From assembly GCA_003024985.2 (NCBI GenBank), contig PXIH01S0002749.1: 10,570 bases of DNA. One strand, given 5' to 3'. This document shows, one piece after another, positions 1 through 7,598 of the stretch. The position numbers and the translations under genes were made by a program. The DNA comes from Euperipatoides rowelli (lineage: Eukaryota; Onychophora; Udeonychophora; Euonychophora; Peripatopsidae). Position 1 is the first letter of the stretch. Every line of letters starts with the position of its first letter. The notes under the pieces are model-generated. The model saw only the letters and a list, made by a program, of their open reading frames with translations. It was not told where the DNA came from and searched no databases.

Positions 1-155
1 TTATTTTCTTAAAATCATAACTAGTTTTGAAAAAATATAGATATTTAGGGATATATTAGCATTAAAATCATTCCAAATATTTATGTTTTATATTTCACCT
101 ACTATGGACCACTTTCTGTGGAATCACCCATATATGAGATATTGAGAGTGCCTAC
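1..155. other. AT-rich sequence with no recognised gene
   Basis: This would be the intron downstream of the minus-strand exon 156-213. The minus frame stays open past the donor for a further 17 codons before a stop. Nothing else is recognised. Confidence 0.5.
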
Positions 156-213
156 CTGATGGGGAGCCTTACTTCTTGTAACGTACCCTATAATCCAAAT
201 CCTCTCATCATTC
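156..213 (-). CDS. Candidate exon following the 398-499 exon
   Basis: On the minus strand an acceptor CACTTATCAG|GAATG (AG at 215-214) is followed by 58 nt and a donor CATCAG|GTAGGC (GT at 155-154). Its first base completes the split codon AG|G left by the exon at 398-499. The reading continues as NDERIWIIGYVTRSKAPHQ and ends on a codon boundary. The implied intron is about 103 nt once the duplicated block is collapsed. An alternative acceptor at 246-245 gives an 89-nt exon (156-244) that is phase-compatible with the other open frame of the upstream exon. The product is unknown; the charged, non-repetitive peptide is coding-like. Confidence 0.3.
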
Positions 214-296
214 CTGATAAGTGAACTCGGTTTATAATTGCACGCTATTTAGAAATTGAGCTCTCTTGATTATATTTATATTACATGTGGTGCAGT

Positions 297-457
297 ATGA
301 ACAATCACGCCGCTACCTCTTTGCATTATAAATATAATCCCTGACTTGGGGAATATTCCTATTATCTCCATAGCCCNATGAACAATCACGCCGCTACCTC
401 TTTGCATTATAAATATAATCCCTGACTTGGGGAATATTCCTATTATCTCCATAGCCC
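297..457. repeat. Exact 80-bp direct duplication flanking a single N (likely assembly artefact)
   Basis: Positions 297-376 and 378-457 are identical over 80 bp, starting ATGAACAATCACGCC and ending CTCCATAGCCC, with only the N at 377 between them. Perfect identity in otherwise fast-drifting sequence, with an N exactly at the junction, is what two overlapping contig ends look like when they are joined without merging. The real locus probably has one copy. Confidence 0.95.
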
Positions 458-499
458 ATATGTAGCGCGCGGATGGCACTGACTCGTCCACATATGAAC
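398..499 (-). CDS. Candidate exon of an unrecognised gene, cut by an assembly duplication
   Basis: The minus strand has a good acceptor with a polypyrimidine tract (TTATTCCTCCGTTCTGTGCAG, AG at 501-500) and a donor AAGAG|GTAGCG (GT at 397-396). The 102-nt segment has one frame with 33 full codons (FICGRVSAIRALHMGYGD, then NRNIPQVRDYIYNAK) plus two bases, AG. A second frame, beginning SYVDESVPSARYIW, is also open. The duplicated 80-bp block means the donor appears again at 316-315. I do not recognise the protein. The model rests on splice signals and phase only. Confidence 0.3.
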
Positions 500-1247
500 C
501 TGCACAGAACGGAGGAATAAGCCAAGGGCGAAATTACCAAATATACCATATCTCCAAAACTAGCCTACATTTACACTTACATGTAAACTGCATAAGCTAA
601 GAAGTATAACAATGCATTCACATGTAGGCTTAACGTAAATGTAGACTATCTCCAAGATATAATATAAATAGAACAGGGGTCAAATTGTGCTAATTTATGA
701 TGAAATCTCTTAAAGGGCTAGAAACCAGCACAATGAGACAAAATGAGGGAGTGCTAACTAAAACCTAACAAAATAACAGTCCAAACCGGCTAATATAGGA
801 TTAAGGAGGAGAAAGGGGAAGTAACCCTTTTTTATCCCTGCCCCGATAGAAATGGGTAGGTAGCCTACTACCCCCATCTCACGCTTGCTAGGTGAGACAT
901 CTCACCTTATATAAAAATTAAATAAAGCATTTTGAATAATTGTTAGTGCTACACACACACAAACACAGAGGTTTAGCAAGCAAACATATTTATTTGCTTA
1001 GAATCACAATTAACCATCATATCCTTTACCCAAAAATTAAAGTTACAAATTTTCCTTAAAAAAAATGAACTTGATTACAAAATTAGGTCAAAACACGCAG
1101 CAAAGAGGAGAGAAAGAGAAGAGGAAGAAATAAGGGCATAGCCAAGGGGAGGGTAAAGGGTAATACTGTAAATTAAAATCAAAGTCTATAAAATTGAGAG
1201 TATGTTAATAATATCTTACGGCTACAGGAAACTAGAAGGTTTGTTGA
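500..1247. other. Non-coding stretch with short inverted repeats and a purine tract
   Basis: No gene is supported. CTACATTTAC (565-574) and GTAAATGTAG (635-644) are a perfect 10-bp inverted pair, and TTACATGTAA (577-586) is a palindrome. A near-palindromic GGGTAGGTAGCCTACTACCC lies at 854-873. A short AC run occurs near 952-966. Positions 1102-1130 form a 29-nt uninterrupted purine run. GGTCAAATTGTG at 678 recurs at 1346 with loosely similar following sequence. Confidence 0.6.
890..907. repeat. Perfect 8-bp hairpin, 2-nt loop
   Basis: AGGTGAGA-CA-TCTCACCT is a perfect inverted repeat. A third arm, ATCTCAC, lies just upstream at 876-882 and could pair with the same GTGAGA. No T run follows that would suggest an RNA polymerase III terminator. 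Confidence 0.6.
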
Positions 1248-1358
1248 CATCTGAGGATTGGGTTAGCTAACCATAAACTAGATGATGAGAAGAGGCACTG
1301 CTTAATATGCTTGCCGATGACGAAGTGCAGGAAGGATGAAAAGACGGTCAAATTGTGA
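1248..1358 (+). other. 36-codon open frame with a CxxC motif, possible decayed coding fragment
   Basis: Open between TGA at 1245-1247 and TGA at 1356-1358. The peptide includes NHKLDDEKRHCLICLPM followed by TKCRKDEKTVKL. The same frame continues past the stop for about 24 further codons (including LFDGKSGKCCNKMKR). The KRHCLIC stretch has the look of the first half of a small zinc-binding module such as occurs in transposase C-termini, but the second Cys pair is not convincingly present. It could be a relic or chance. Confidence 0.15.
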
Positions 1359-1683
1359 TTATTCGATGGGAAATCTGGTAAATGCTGTAATAAAATGAAG
1401 AGGCAGGCTGGTAATTAATTGCATTTCACTAAAAGACATCTTTGAAATAATAATTTGTCTTCTTTATCTGGTTTGTGTTCGATTTAAAGTTTATAACACT
1501 TGTCTTGCTCTGCTCTTTGTGGTTCTAGCTAATTTTTCATATTTTTCTCCTCTGCATAAGCTTTTATATCACATTTTTGCCACTGGTAGCATCGTTGATA
1601 TTGATCCCTTTTCCTATAGGTTGCTATATAGTATCATTTGCTATTCTATGCAGATTAAATGGGAGGAAGGCGCCACCATGTGA

Positions 1684-1860
1684 TATTATTTAGTACTATC
1701 ATTGATGTTACCAAAGAGGTTAAAATTACAGCTTTACCTTGGTAACTATGGTAACTATGATGTAGATTTCCCTCCAGATCTAATTAAGCAGTGTTTCTGT
1801 TATTCCTTTCATCCTATTCAGTGNTATTTCTTTACAGGTTGTAGTTTAAGCAGTTTGTAA
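1684..1860 (+). other. 58-codon open frame containing an N, coding status uncertain
   Basis: Open from the TGA at 1681-1683 to TAA at 1858-1860, with an ATG at 1705. The part after the ATG begins MLPKRLKLQLYLGNYGNYD and continues VDFPPDLIKQC before becoming Phe/Ser-rich. The GNYGNY part comes from a 9-bp tandem repeat (GGTAACTAT twice, 1741-1758). The ambiguous base at 1824 falls inside the frame, so a sequencing gap could hide a stop or frameshift. Family not recognised. Confidence 0.18.
1707..1746. repeat. Inverted repeat GTTACCAA / TTGGTAAC
   Basis: The perfect 8-bp arms at 1707-1714 and 1739-1746 are separated by 24 nt. The right arm overlaps the start of the GGTAACTAT tandem repeat. Confidence 0.5.
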
Positions 1861-2149
1861 GCAGATTCAGGTTTATAATTTATGATTTTAATATTGTTCA
1901 TAATTAAAGTATTTTTATTTCTTTATAGGAAGACCAAGGGAAAAGGGATGGCTATGCCATGGGTGGCTGGCCCATAGGAGAAAATTCAGGGATGGGGAGA
2001 GAGGGGGTAGAAGTAACATAGAAACATATCAATACCAAAAACATCTAACATTAATAAATAAAACTGTAAATAGAATGGTCAAATCAAGTAGGCTATAAAA
2101 ACTAGGAATAAATCTTAATGATTTATTCTGGAGTTTATCAATTACCATC
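1861..2149. other. Non-coding stretch with a G-rich patch
   Basis: After a TTTCTTTATAG acceptor-like sequence (1918-1928) there is a 30-codon open frame (1929-2018, including EDQGKRDGYAMGGWPIGE) ending at TAG 2019-2021. Positions 1985-2008 carry several G runs. I would not call a gene here. Confidence 0.4.
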
Positions 2150-2187
2150 TGTCCCACTTTATACCAGGGCCGGCATTAAGTGGGACA
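2150..2187. repeat. 10-bp perfect hairpin TGTCCCACTT / AAGTGGGACA around a CAGGGCCGG core
   Basis: The arms at 2150-2159 and 2178-2187 are perfectly complementary. The 18-nt loop contains CCAGGGCCGGC. The same TCCCAC word recurs at 3607-3680 and 5781-5850. Confidence 0.7.
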
Positions 2188-2660
2188 CCATATGGTTATG
2201 AACACAATTCAAACTTATTTCTTCCACATAGGCCAGCAAACATTTTCAATCATATAGCCTCCAGTAGAGCATACGGTACATTTTAAAGCCTATTATATAA
2301 TGTCATTTTTTGTAATATATTTAGTATTTTTTAGGTTATCAGTCAATTATAGCTATTTATTACAGTAATTTATTTAAGCTTACATAATTATAACATGAAA
2401 ATGTAGACAACTTGCCAAGCTAGCCTTCAACATCAATTATAACAGAAACTAGCGGACAATATTTTTTAAAGTGCCTGTTGACAGCTGCGCACATCTTTGG
2501 TAAAGGTTTCCTCCAGTTATAAGGAGATGATATTCTATCAGTCCTTTCCCTTGGAGTATGAGTAGGGTTGAGGCAAGAAATCATTTCAAATTAAAATTGT
2601 ATCAAAATTGAAAAATAAAAAAAACAAGGCCCTAGTGCAGGACCTGGGAAAACCCCAGCG
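2165..2660. mobile_element. Possible decayed hAT-like DNA transposon remnant
   Basis: The sequence starting CAGGGCCGGCATTAAG at 2165 has the form of many hAT-superfamily 5' termini (CAGGG followed by a CCGG-type core). A second GC-rich patch, GGCCCTAGTGCAGGACCTGG at 2629-2648, resembles internal or terminal segments of such elements. Between them lies a 54-codon minus-strand open frame. I could not find a clean inverted copy of the terminus or an 8-bp target duplication, so the limits and the family are uncertain. Confidence 0.25.
2420..2584 (-). other. 54-codon minus-strand open frame, coding-like, unrecognised
   Basis: It starts at ATG 2584-2582 and stops at TAG 2422-2420, with an in-frame stop just upstream at 2593-2591. 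The peptide reads MISCLNPTHTPRERTDR, then ISSPYNWRKPLPKMCAA, then VNRHFKKYCPLVSVIIDVEG. The charged, Trp- and Cys-containing composition is unlike translated AT-rich junk, where Ile, Lys, Asn and Phe dominate. It could be a transposase relic inside the possible element at 2165-2660, or a small exon. No family was recognised. Confidence 0.22.
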
Positions 2661-3228
2661 TACAGATCAGTTGAGGTCCCTTTCAAAATATTTTCTGGCC
2701 CACAAGAAAATTAAAAAATATAGAATAATCTGGCCCACACTCTTAAGATACAATTAATTTTTCAACAACCGTACATCTTTCTACATTGTAAAAAAATTAG
2801 GTTATAACAGAACTTATTTTTAATTCTTTTAATTCATATTTAGCATTTCACTTCAGTATTGTCATATAACTTGTGCTAAGCAGCTAAAACTGTTAAATCA
2901 AGTCATGCTAATTTTGAGCTTATGGTTTACCATATAGAATATCACAATTTTTTTGTAATTTCACATTTTACAATCATAGGAGACCAACGTTCAAACTGCG
3001 CATAATATATTTTTTTTACTCCTGCATTACCAAGCTTTCTTGTACTTTCAATCTGCCCTAGTCAAAAAAGTTTGCCCAGGCTTGTCCTAGAGTAAAAATT
3101 TACTGTAATTTTTATTTATTTATTTTTAAATTAATTTTGATACAATTTTATTTAAAAATGATCCCCAACTTAAACCAACTGTACAATACCTTAAGCTAAA
3201 GGATCAATACAATTTAATTTCCTTGCAA

Positions 3229-3318
3229 ATGAAAAGAAGACAAAGATGTGCATGGCTGTTAGTAGGTGCTTGCATAATTCAGTTTTTTGGTGAGAAAATT
3301 GTTCCAATAAAAAGGTAA
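3229..3318 (+). other. 29-codon open frame resembling a signal peptide
   Basis: It starts at ATG 3229-3231 and stops at TAA 3316-3318. The peptide has a basic N-terminus (MKRRQRC), a hydrophobic core (AWLLVGACIIQFF) and then GEKIVPIKR, the shape of a signal peptide or signal anchor. AAAAAG|GTAATA at its end could serve as a splice donor. The start context is weak (C at -3). It may well be chance. Confidence 0.13.
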
Positions 3319-3346
3319 TAATGGTAAGAAAATGTTTCAATAAAGA

Positions 3347-3357
3347 GGGGGGGGGGG
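3347..3357. repeat. G homopolymer (11 G)
   Basis: Eleven consecutive G after AAAGA, followed by AAATGGGGAG. Strand-polar homopolymers like this are polymorphic and prone to sequencing error. Confidence 0.9.
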
Positions 3358-3604
3358 AAATGGGGAGAAGGTCTTTCAGTAAATGAAAAAAAAATGCTAC
3401 ATTTGTAACTATAACAACTGATTTAAAAGTACCATAATAAATTTAAAATAATGTAGCTGACATAACCATCAGAGCAAGAGCAGGCTTATTTTAATTTTGT
3501 TTGTGACTCATTTTATCCTCTTGTCACCACTTTCCCTTATGTTTTATCTCACTAAAATAAAAATTTTAATTGCTAAAATTTGCTGAAATCCAATAAAATT
3601 AACT

Positions 3605-3690
3605 TGTCCCACTACATACTGAAATCCCACTATGTACCCTATATGATTGTCCCACCTTGTACCACAAGAACTTGTCCCACTATATAGCCT
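3605..3690 (+). repeat. Degenerate tandem array of a TTGTCCCAC-TATA unit
   Basis: TCCCAC occurs at 3607, 3625, 3650 and 3675 (spacings 18, 25, 25). Three of the four are preceded by TTG, and most are followed by an (A/T)TA(C/T)A-like stretch, for example TTGTCCCACTACATACTG and CTTGTCCCACTATATAGCC. This looks like an old minisatellite of about 25 bp with one shortened unit. Confidence 0.6.
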
Positions 3691-4960
3691 ACCATGTGCA
3701 AAATTTTTTTAAAATTTCAATTTTTCCCTAACTGTTTAAACTTGACACTTGTAATTGGTTTCATGCTATTCAAAAAGGATGAAAGAAGTTAGAAAAAAAG
3801 TTTTCACATTCAAATCTACAGTAGGCTATCTTAGTAGTTATAACAAAATATTACAAAATTTAAAAAGAAAAAGAAACGGACCTTTTCAAAAAGACATGCT
3901 ACTAATAAACCTATTTTTTTAAAATGAATAATTAGATTATATTTATATATTTTGAATGTAATAGTGAATAAATAATCATACATATTAAAATTGTTACTTA
4001 TCATCACCACGATGGCCCCCATTGGTGGCCATCTTGCTATTTTTAATAAGGAAATTTGTAAATAGTTTATCTCTGAAACTAAATAATTAGATTCATGTTG
4101 TAAATGAATTTCATTTCTACAAAGGTCAGTTGATGCCGCTATGTTTCAAAATTGTTTTAAAAAAAAATTGAAAACGTAAAATTACAAATAGGCTACTATT
4201 TTGACGCGTCGTTTTAATTATCGTACTTTTTTACGATATGGGCCCTATTGCAAAATTTATAAAAAGATTTCCAAAAATTGAAACATAGCTACATATAATA
4301 GGCCTTGAAGAATATTGCTGCCAAAATTCTAGAGAAAATATTAGATAAGTTCTGTACTTAAAGAATTTTTTAATTACCAAGATATTAAAAATGAACAATT
4401 TGAGAAAATTCAAGTTAAAGTTTAGGAATGTTTAGTAAATAATTAAAGTTATAAATTCCATATTATTCAAAATTATACACTTAAGCTCTGACCCCAGTTA
4501 AGTATAAATGTTAGTACGGTAAGTTGAAAGATATTTTTTTTTAATTGGAGCAGTTTTTATATAGGCCTACTATACTGTATTTTGTGAAAAACTATACTAA
4601 ATATTTTGTAATTGCTTTTTTCTCAAAACTTTATTTGAAATTTAAATTTATTTAACATAAACAATTCTAATATGTTTCTGTAAAAATCTACAAATTTGCT
4701 TAATATCTTAATTAAACCAATCTAAAATCTAAAATCATTTAACTTTTGCTGTTACAATCTGGTAGAAATTCCCATAATGAGAATACGATAATCAGTTTTA
4801 CGTTGATAATTTTCACAATTAAAATGAGTTTCTTAAAGGTTAAAGTGAATTTAATTTGAATATTTTTAATGCATAAATACCAAACACACAATGCTTTTTA
4901 AAAAAAATTGATTACAATACGAATTTTCAAAAGATTTTGGTTGTTTGATAGCTTAGATCT
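3691..4960. other. AT-rich non-coding stretch
   Basis: No supported gene. Open frames near 3831-4022 and 4231-4413 on the minus strand translate to Phe/Ile/Asn/Lys-rich low-complexity sequence. Notable items are the near-palindrome at 4011-4033 and AGGCCT-type words at 3826, 4193, 4300 and 4563. Confidence 0.6.
4011..4033. repeat. 23-nt near-perfect palindrome GATGGCCCCC...GGCCATC
   Basis: Pairing outward from the centre gives 10 of 11 base pairs, with one C/T mismatch. It is a GC-rich island in AT-rich DNA. Both strands contain GATGGCC, which resembles the CCAT core of YY1-type sites. The biological role is unknown. Confidence 0.65.
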
Positions 4961-5252
4961 AGAAGTAAACAAACAAAATACAAAAACTCGTAAAGTCTCG
5001 TGAACATTTGGTTTCACGATGTTTTTGTTTTTTCTATCCCCTTTAATCAAGGATAGGCTTTGAACAACATTAAATGGTTAAAATTAAATTAAAAGCAATG
5101 AAAATATTAAATAAATGGTTTAGAAACTGAGATTTCGGAAATTTTATTTATTTATATGAAGTAAACTAACAACGTAACGAAAACTCGCAAAGATCTCATG
5201 AAAAAATAGTATCGTGATATTTTATCAATCAGCCAATAGGAAGACTTTTGAA
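4961..5252 (+). repeat. Diverged direct duplication of about 65-100 bp, two copies
   Basis: Copy 1 starts at 4961 and copy 2 at 5157, an offset of about 196 bp. Aligned landmarks are GAAGTAAAC, AAAACTCG(T/C)AAAG, TCTC(G/A)TGA and (A/T)(T/C)(C/A)G(A/T)GAT. The similarity fades through about 5062 and 5252, where GATAGG/AATAGG and TTTGAA still align. By eye the best 60 bp match at about three quarters of positions. Copy 1 can fold as CGTGAA-8 nt-TTCACG (4999-5018). Confidence 0.5.
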
Positions 5253-5293
5253 ATGTAATTTTCAAATGGAACCAATAAAAATGCTTCTAGCAT

Positions 5294-5319
5294 TTTAAAG
5301 GTCTGAAAAGACCTTTAAA
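5294..5319. repeat. Perfect 11-bp hairpin with GAAA tetraloop
   Basis: TTTAAAGGTCT-GAAA-AGACCTTTAAA is fully complementary over 11 bp and closes on a GNRA-type tetraloop. The next base pair outward (T/C) does not match. If transcribed it would be a stable small stem-loop; no surrounding gene explains it. Confidence 0.8.
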
Positions 5320-6324
5320 CAATTGCCTTTAAGACACAGTTTTCTATCGGCTCTACTGTATTCCACCTGTTTTTGATGTATTGCATATCATTATAAATGT
5401 AAACAGGAAGGCTCAAGGTTTCATTTAATATAAAACATGGCGTCTTAGCTTGAGAGATAGCTTTTTTACAAGCTTTTATAAATACGTCTTTTTACAGTTT
5501 TATTTTTACCTTTTAACTACTTATGGTCTTAATAAATTGCCTTTTTTTCATAGATTTTGAATTAAGTTTATATAGTTAAAAAAAAAATCTCAAACTGCAA
5601 TTTAGTCACAAATTTATTTTTCCATTTTTTGACGTGATATTAGTAGCGTGTCCCCTTAACACCGTGATGAAATTTGAGAAAAAACAAAAAACAGATAGCA
5701 ATGAAAACAACTTCACACATTACATACAAGATTAAAAAGCACTACTGAAGGGTAAATGTTCACTGCAAGTGGTACAGGAAGTGGGAGGGGCAAAAGTCCC
5801 ACTATACAAGTGTTCCACTTTATTATACCACTTTCCCCTACACAGTGGGAAAAAAAATAATGGTGATATTAAATATCTGAAAGTTGCCTCGTAATTGTCA
5901 AGAAAGAAATTAAGTACCGGTACTAATATTTTGTAGGCTAATGTCAATTTTTTGAAACATTTTTTTTTATGGACAAACTGTTAAATATAAGACATGAAAT
6001 GCACAAAAATCCACCAGACAATAAAACACATTTAATTACAGCATTTTTTATATATACAGTATCTAAAAATTAACGCATTTGTGAAATAGCCTATAGCTAC
6101 CCAGATTACCACATGTACTCAGATTACCCCACCTTACACTACTGAGCACTCAAATTAAAATAAACTATCTTTTTTTTCTAATTACGTCTCAAAACAAAAT
6201 CAATTTTTTTAAAGGAACTGGATTTGCAAGGACAAAAAAAAATGTACTTTAGGCCTAGTCTAATATTGCAAATAAATGAAGCAATTAAAATTTCAAGAAA
6301 GCAAATAATAAAAAAAAAGCTTAC
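5320..6324. other. AT-rich stretch, probably intron of the minus-strand gene
   Basis: This lies 3' of the proline-rich exon on its strand and shows no convincing next exon. Positions 5781-5850 contain TCCCAC or GTGGGA words in both orientations, including AGTGGGA/TCCCACT arms (5780-5786 and 5797-5803). CAGATTACC repeats at 6102 and 6120. A minus open frame at 5732-5947 overlaps these repeats and looks accidental. Confidence 0.55.
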
Positions 6325-7008
6325 TCAGATTAGATGTGGGTACATTTTGCGGTGCAGGATAGGGTTGACCAGTGATGGGGGGTCCACTTGACTGTTTCAA
6401 CTGTTGGGATGTAGGTGGGGGGCCCAGATTAGGTCTAACAAATGGATGACCAGGAATGGGAGGTGGACCCATTCCTGGTGGGCCTGAGGGAGGTGTGTGA
6501 TTAACTAAACCTGTTAGAGGTGGAGGTCCATGGAAATTTGGTTGCATAGCAGATAATGGTGCAGAATTTATTGAACTTGAATGAGACATTTGTGGTGCAG
6601 GGGGCCTAATTACAGGTCCAAATGTTGGCCCATTTACAAGAGGTTGGCTAGGAGGTTTTCCATAAGATTGCAGTCCATTGATTATAGGTGTTGGTATCCC
6701 TGTTTTCATACTATCAGTTGGTGGTGGTGAATATATATTTTGAAAATTAGGGCCACTGATCGACTGATGTGGTCCATGGGAAGAGACATTGCTAATTCCG
6801 GAAGTATAGTTTCCACTTGTGGGTAGTGCTGACATTAAATGAGGATTTGTTTGAGGTGAAAAGGGTGCTCCAATGGATGGAGTAGAATAACGCATACCTG
6901 AATGTGATGATCCGGGTAATGGATAACTTTCTGAAGAAAACTGTGGAGGACGAATCATACTATGAGGTAAGGCCTTAGGAGGCATAGAGTTAGGTAATCC
7001 TGAGGCAC
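6325..7008 (-). CDS. Proline-rich coding exon, possibly from a Sec24-like COPII coat protein
   Basis: This is the one confident coding exon. On the minus strand it starts after an acceptor ending TTTTAATTCAG (AG at 7010-7009) and ends at a donor read as CTGA|GTAAGC (GT at 6324-6323). It is 684 nt long, begins with two bases of a split codon and ends with one, so it is symmetric phase 1. It encodes about 228 residues very rich in Pro, Ser, Gly, Asn and Gln, with no Cys or Trp and almost no acidic residues. GPPP occurs three times and SGPP twice in the last third. GC content is visibly higher than in the flanks. No folded domain is present, so it is probably a disordered segment. The mix of GPPP, PQ and TGQPYPAP-like stretches resembles the N-terminal region of Sec24A/B, which precedes the cargo-binding core in ER vesicle coats. 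Other proline-rich proteins (Sec31, splicing or actin-related factors) remain possible. Being an exon is likely; the family is a guess. Confidence 0.75.
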
Positions 7009-7598
7009 CTGAATTAAAATATAAAAATAAAACCAATAAATCTTAATATAAAATAATAAAAAATACTTTGAAATTACCGTATGTTTAAACAATAATTCAT
7101 CACTAGTTTATTATGCAGCCCAAAGGTTTTATCTTATAGTATTTTAAAGATTTAATTCATACTGGCAATCTAAAAATAAATAAACCAAATTAGGCCTAAA
7201 GATCAAATAAGATATTGTAGGCTACTGTAGATGAGTGCTGATTCAATAGCCTACATAATGATTGATGTAATTCTGAATTTTATATTTTAAAACAAGATTT
7301 TCAAATGCCAAATTCCAACAGTAAATAATGAATTAAGATGAAAGAGTGGGATAATGAGAATCAATATTTTTTAAAAAATTTTGTGCTAGGCTATAACAAA
7401 ATTTTGCACTGTAGTTTACATTTGAAGATATTAAAGTACTGTACTAAGATTTCAGCTGCTCTTATTTTTTTTTTCTAACCCTGCAACTTTCTCATTTTAA
7501 TTCTATTTAGAGAATAAGAAAATCAATGGTGAGAGTTTATCATAAGATAAGATGAAAAAAGATCCACAGAAATTTCAATTTAGTTTAGTCTAACTTAC
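7009..7598 (-). other. Probable intron upstream of the proline-rich exon
   Basis: It is bounded on the right by the candidate donor at 7598-7593 and on the left by the acceptor at 7010-7009. The sequence is AT-rich, with homopolymers and four or five AGGCTA/TAGCCT/AGGCCT words. It contains the inverted pair TGTAGGCTA (7216-7224) and TAGCCTACA (7247-7255), a perfect 9-bp stem with a 22-nt loop. Confidence 0.4.

Larger units (their letters stand above)
2661..3606. other. AT-rich non-coding stretch
   Basis: CTGGCCCAC occurs twice (near 2695 and 2730). GTTCCAATAAA (3301) and GTTTCAATAAA (3334) form a short imperfect direct repeat. An 11-G homopolymer lies at 3347-3357. Long runs of A and T fill the rest. 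Confidence 0.6.

Noticed and set aside
276-491. 71-codon minus-strand frame containing two identical peptide blocks
   Set aside because: The repeated block is produced by the exact 80-bp duplication around the N, so the frame as written is almost certainly an artefact, although part of it may overlap a real exon.
545-590. Possible 7-nt microexon (TTTACAT) before a minus-strand GTAAGT donor at 580-575
   Set aside because: Acceptor and donor words are present, but a 7-nt exon has no coding content to test and the sequence is also part of a palindrome.
1480-1500. GTGTTCGATTT considered as a tRNA-type B box for a SINE
   Set aside because: It departs from the GGTTCGANTCC consensus and no A box lies at the right distance upstream.
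3831-4022. 63-codon minus-strand frame
   Set aside because: Phe/Ile/Asn/Lys-rich translation of homopolymer-laden AT DNA, with no splice context or motif.
4231-4413. 60-codon minus-strand frame
   Set aside because: Low-complexity hydrophobic translation of AT-rich sequence; looks like chance.
5732-5947. 71-codon minus-strand frame with a CTTC motif
   Set aside because: Its distinctive part is the reverse reading of the TCCCAC/GTGGGA repeat cluster; no other support.
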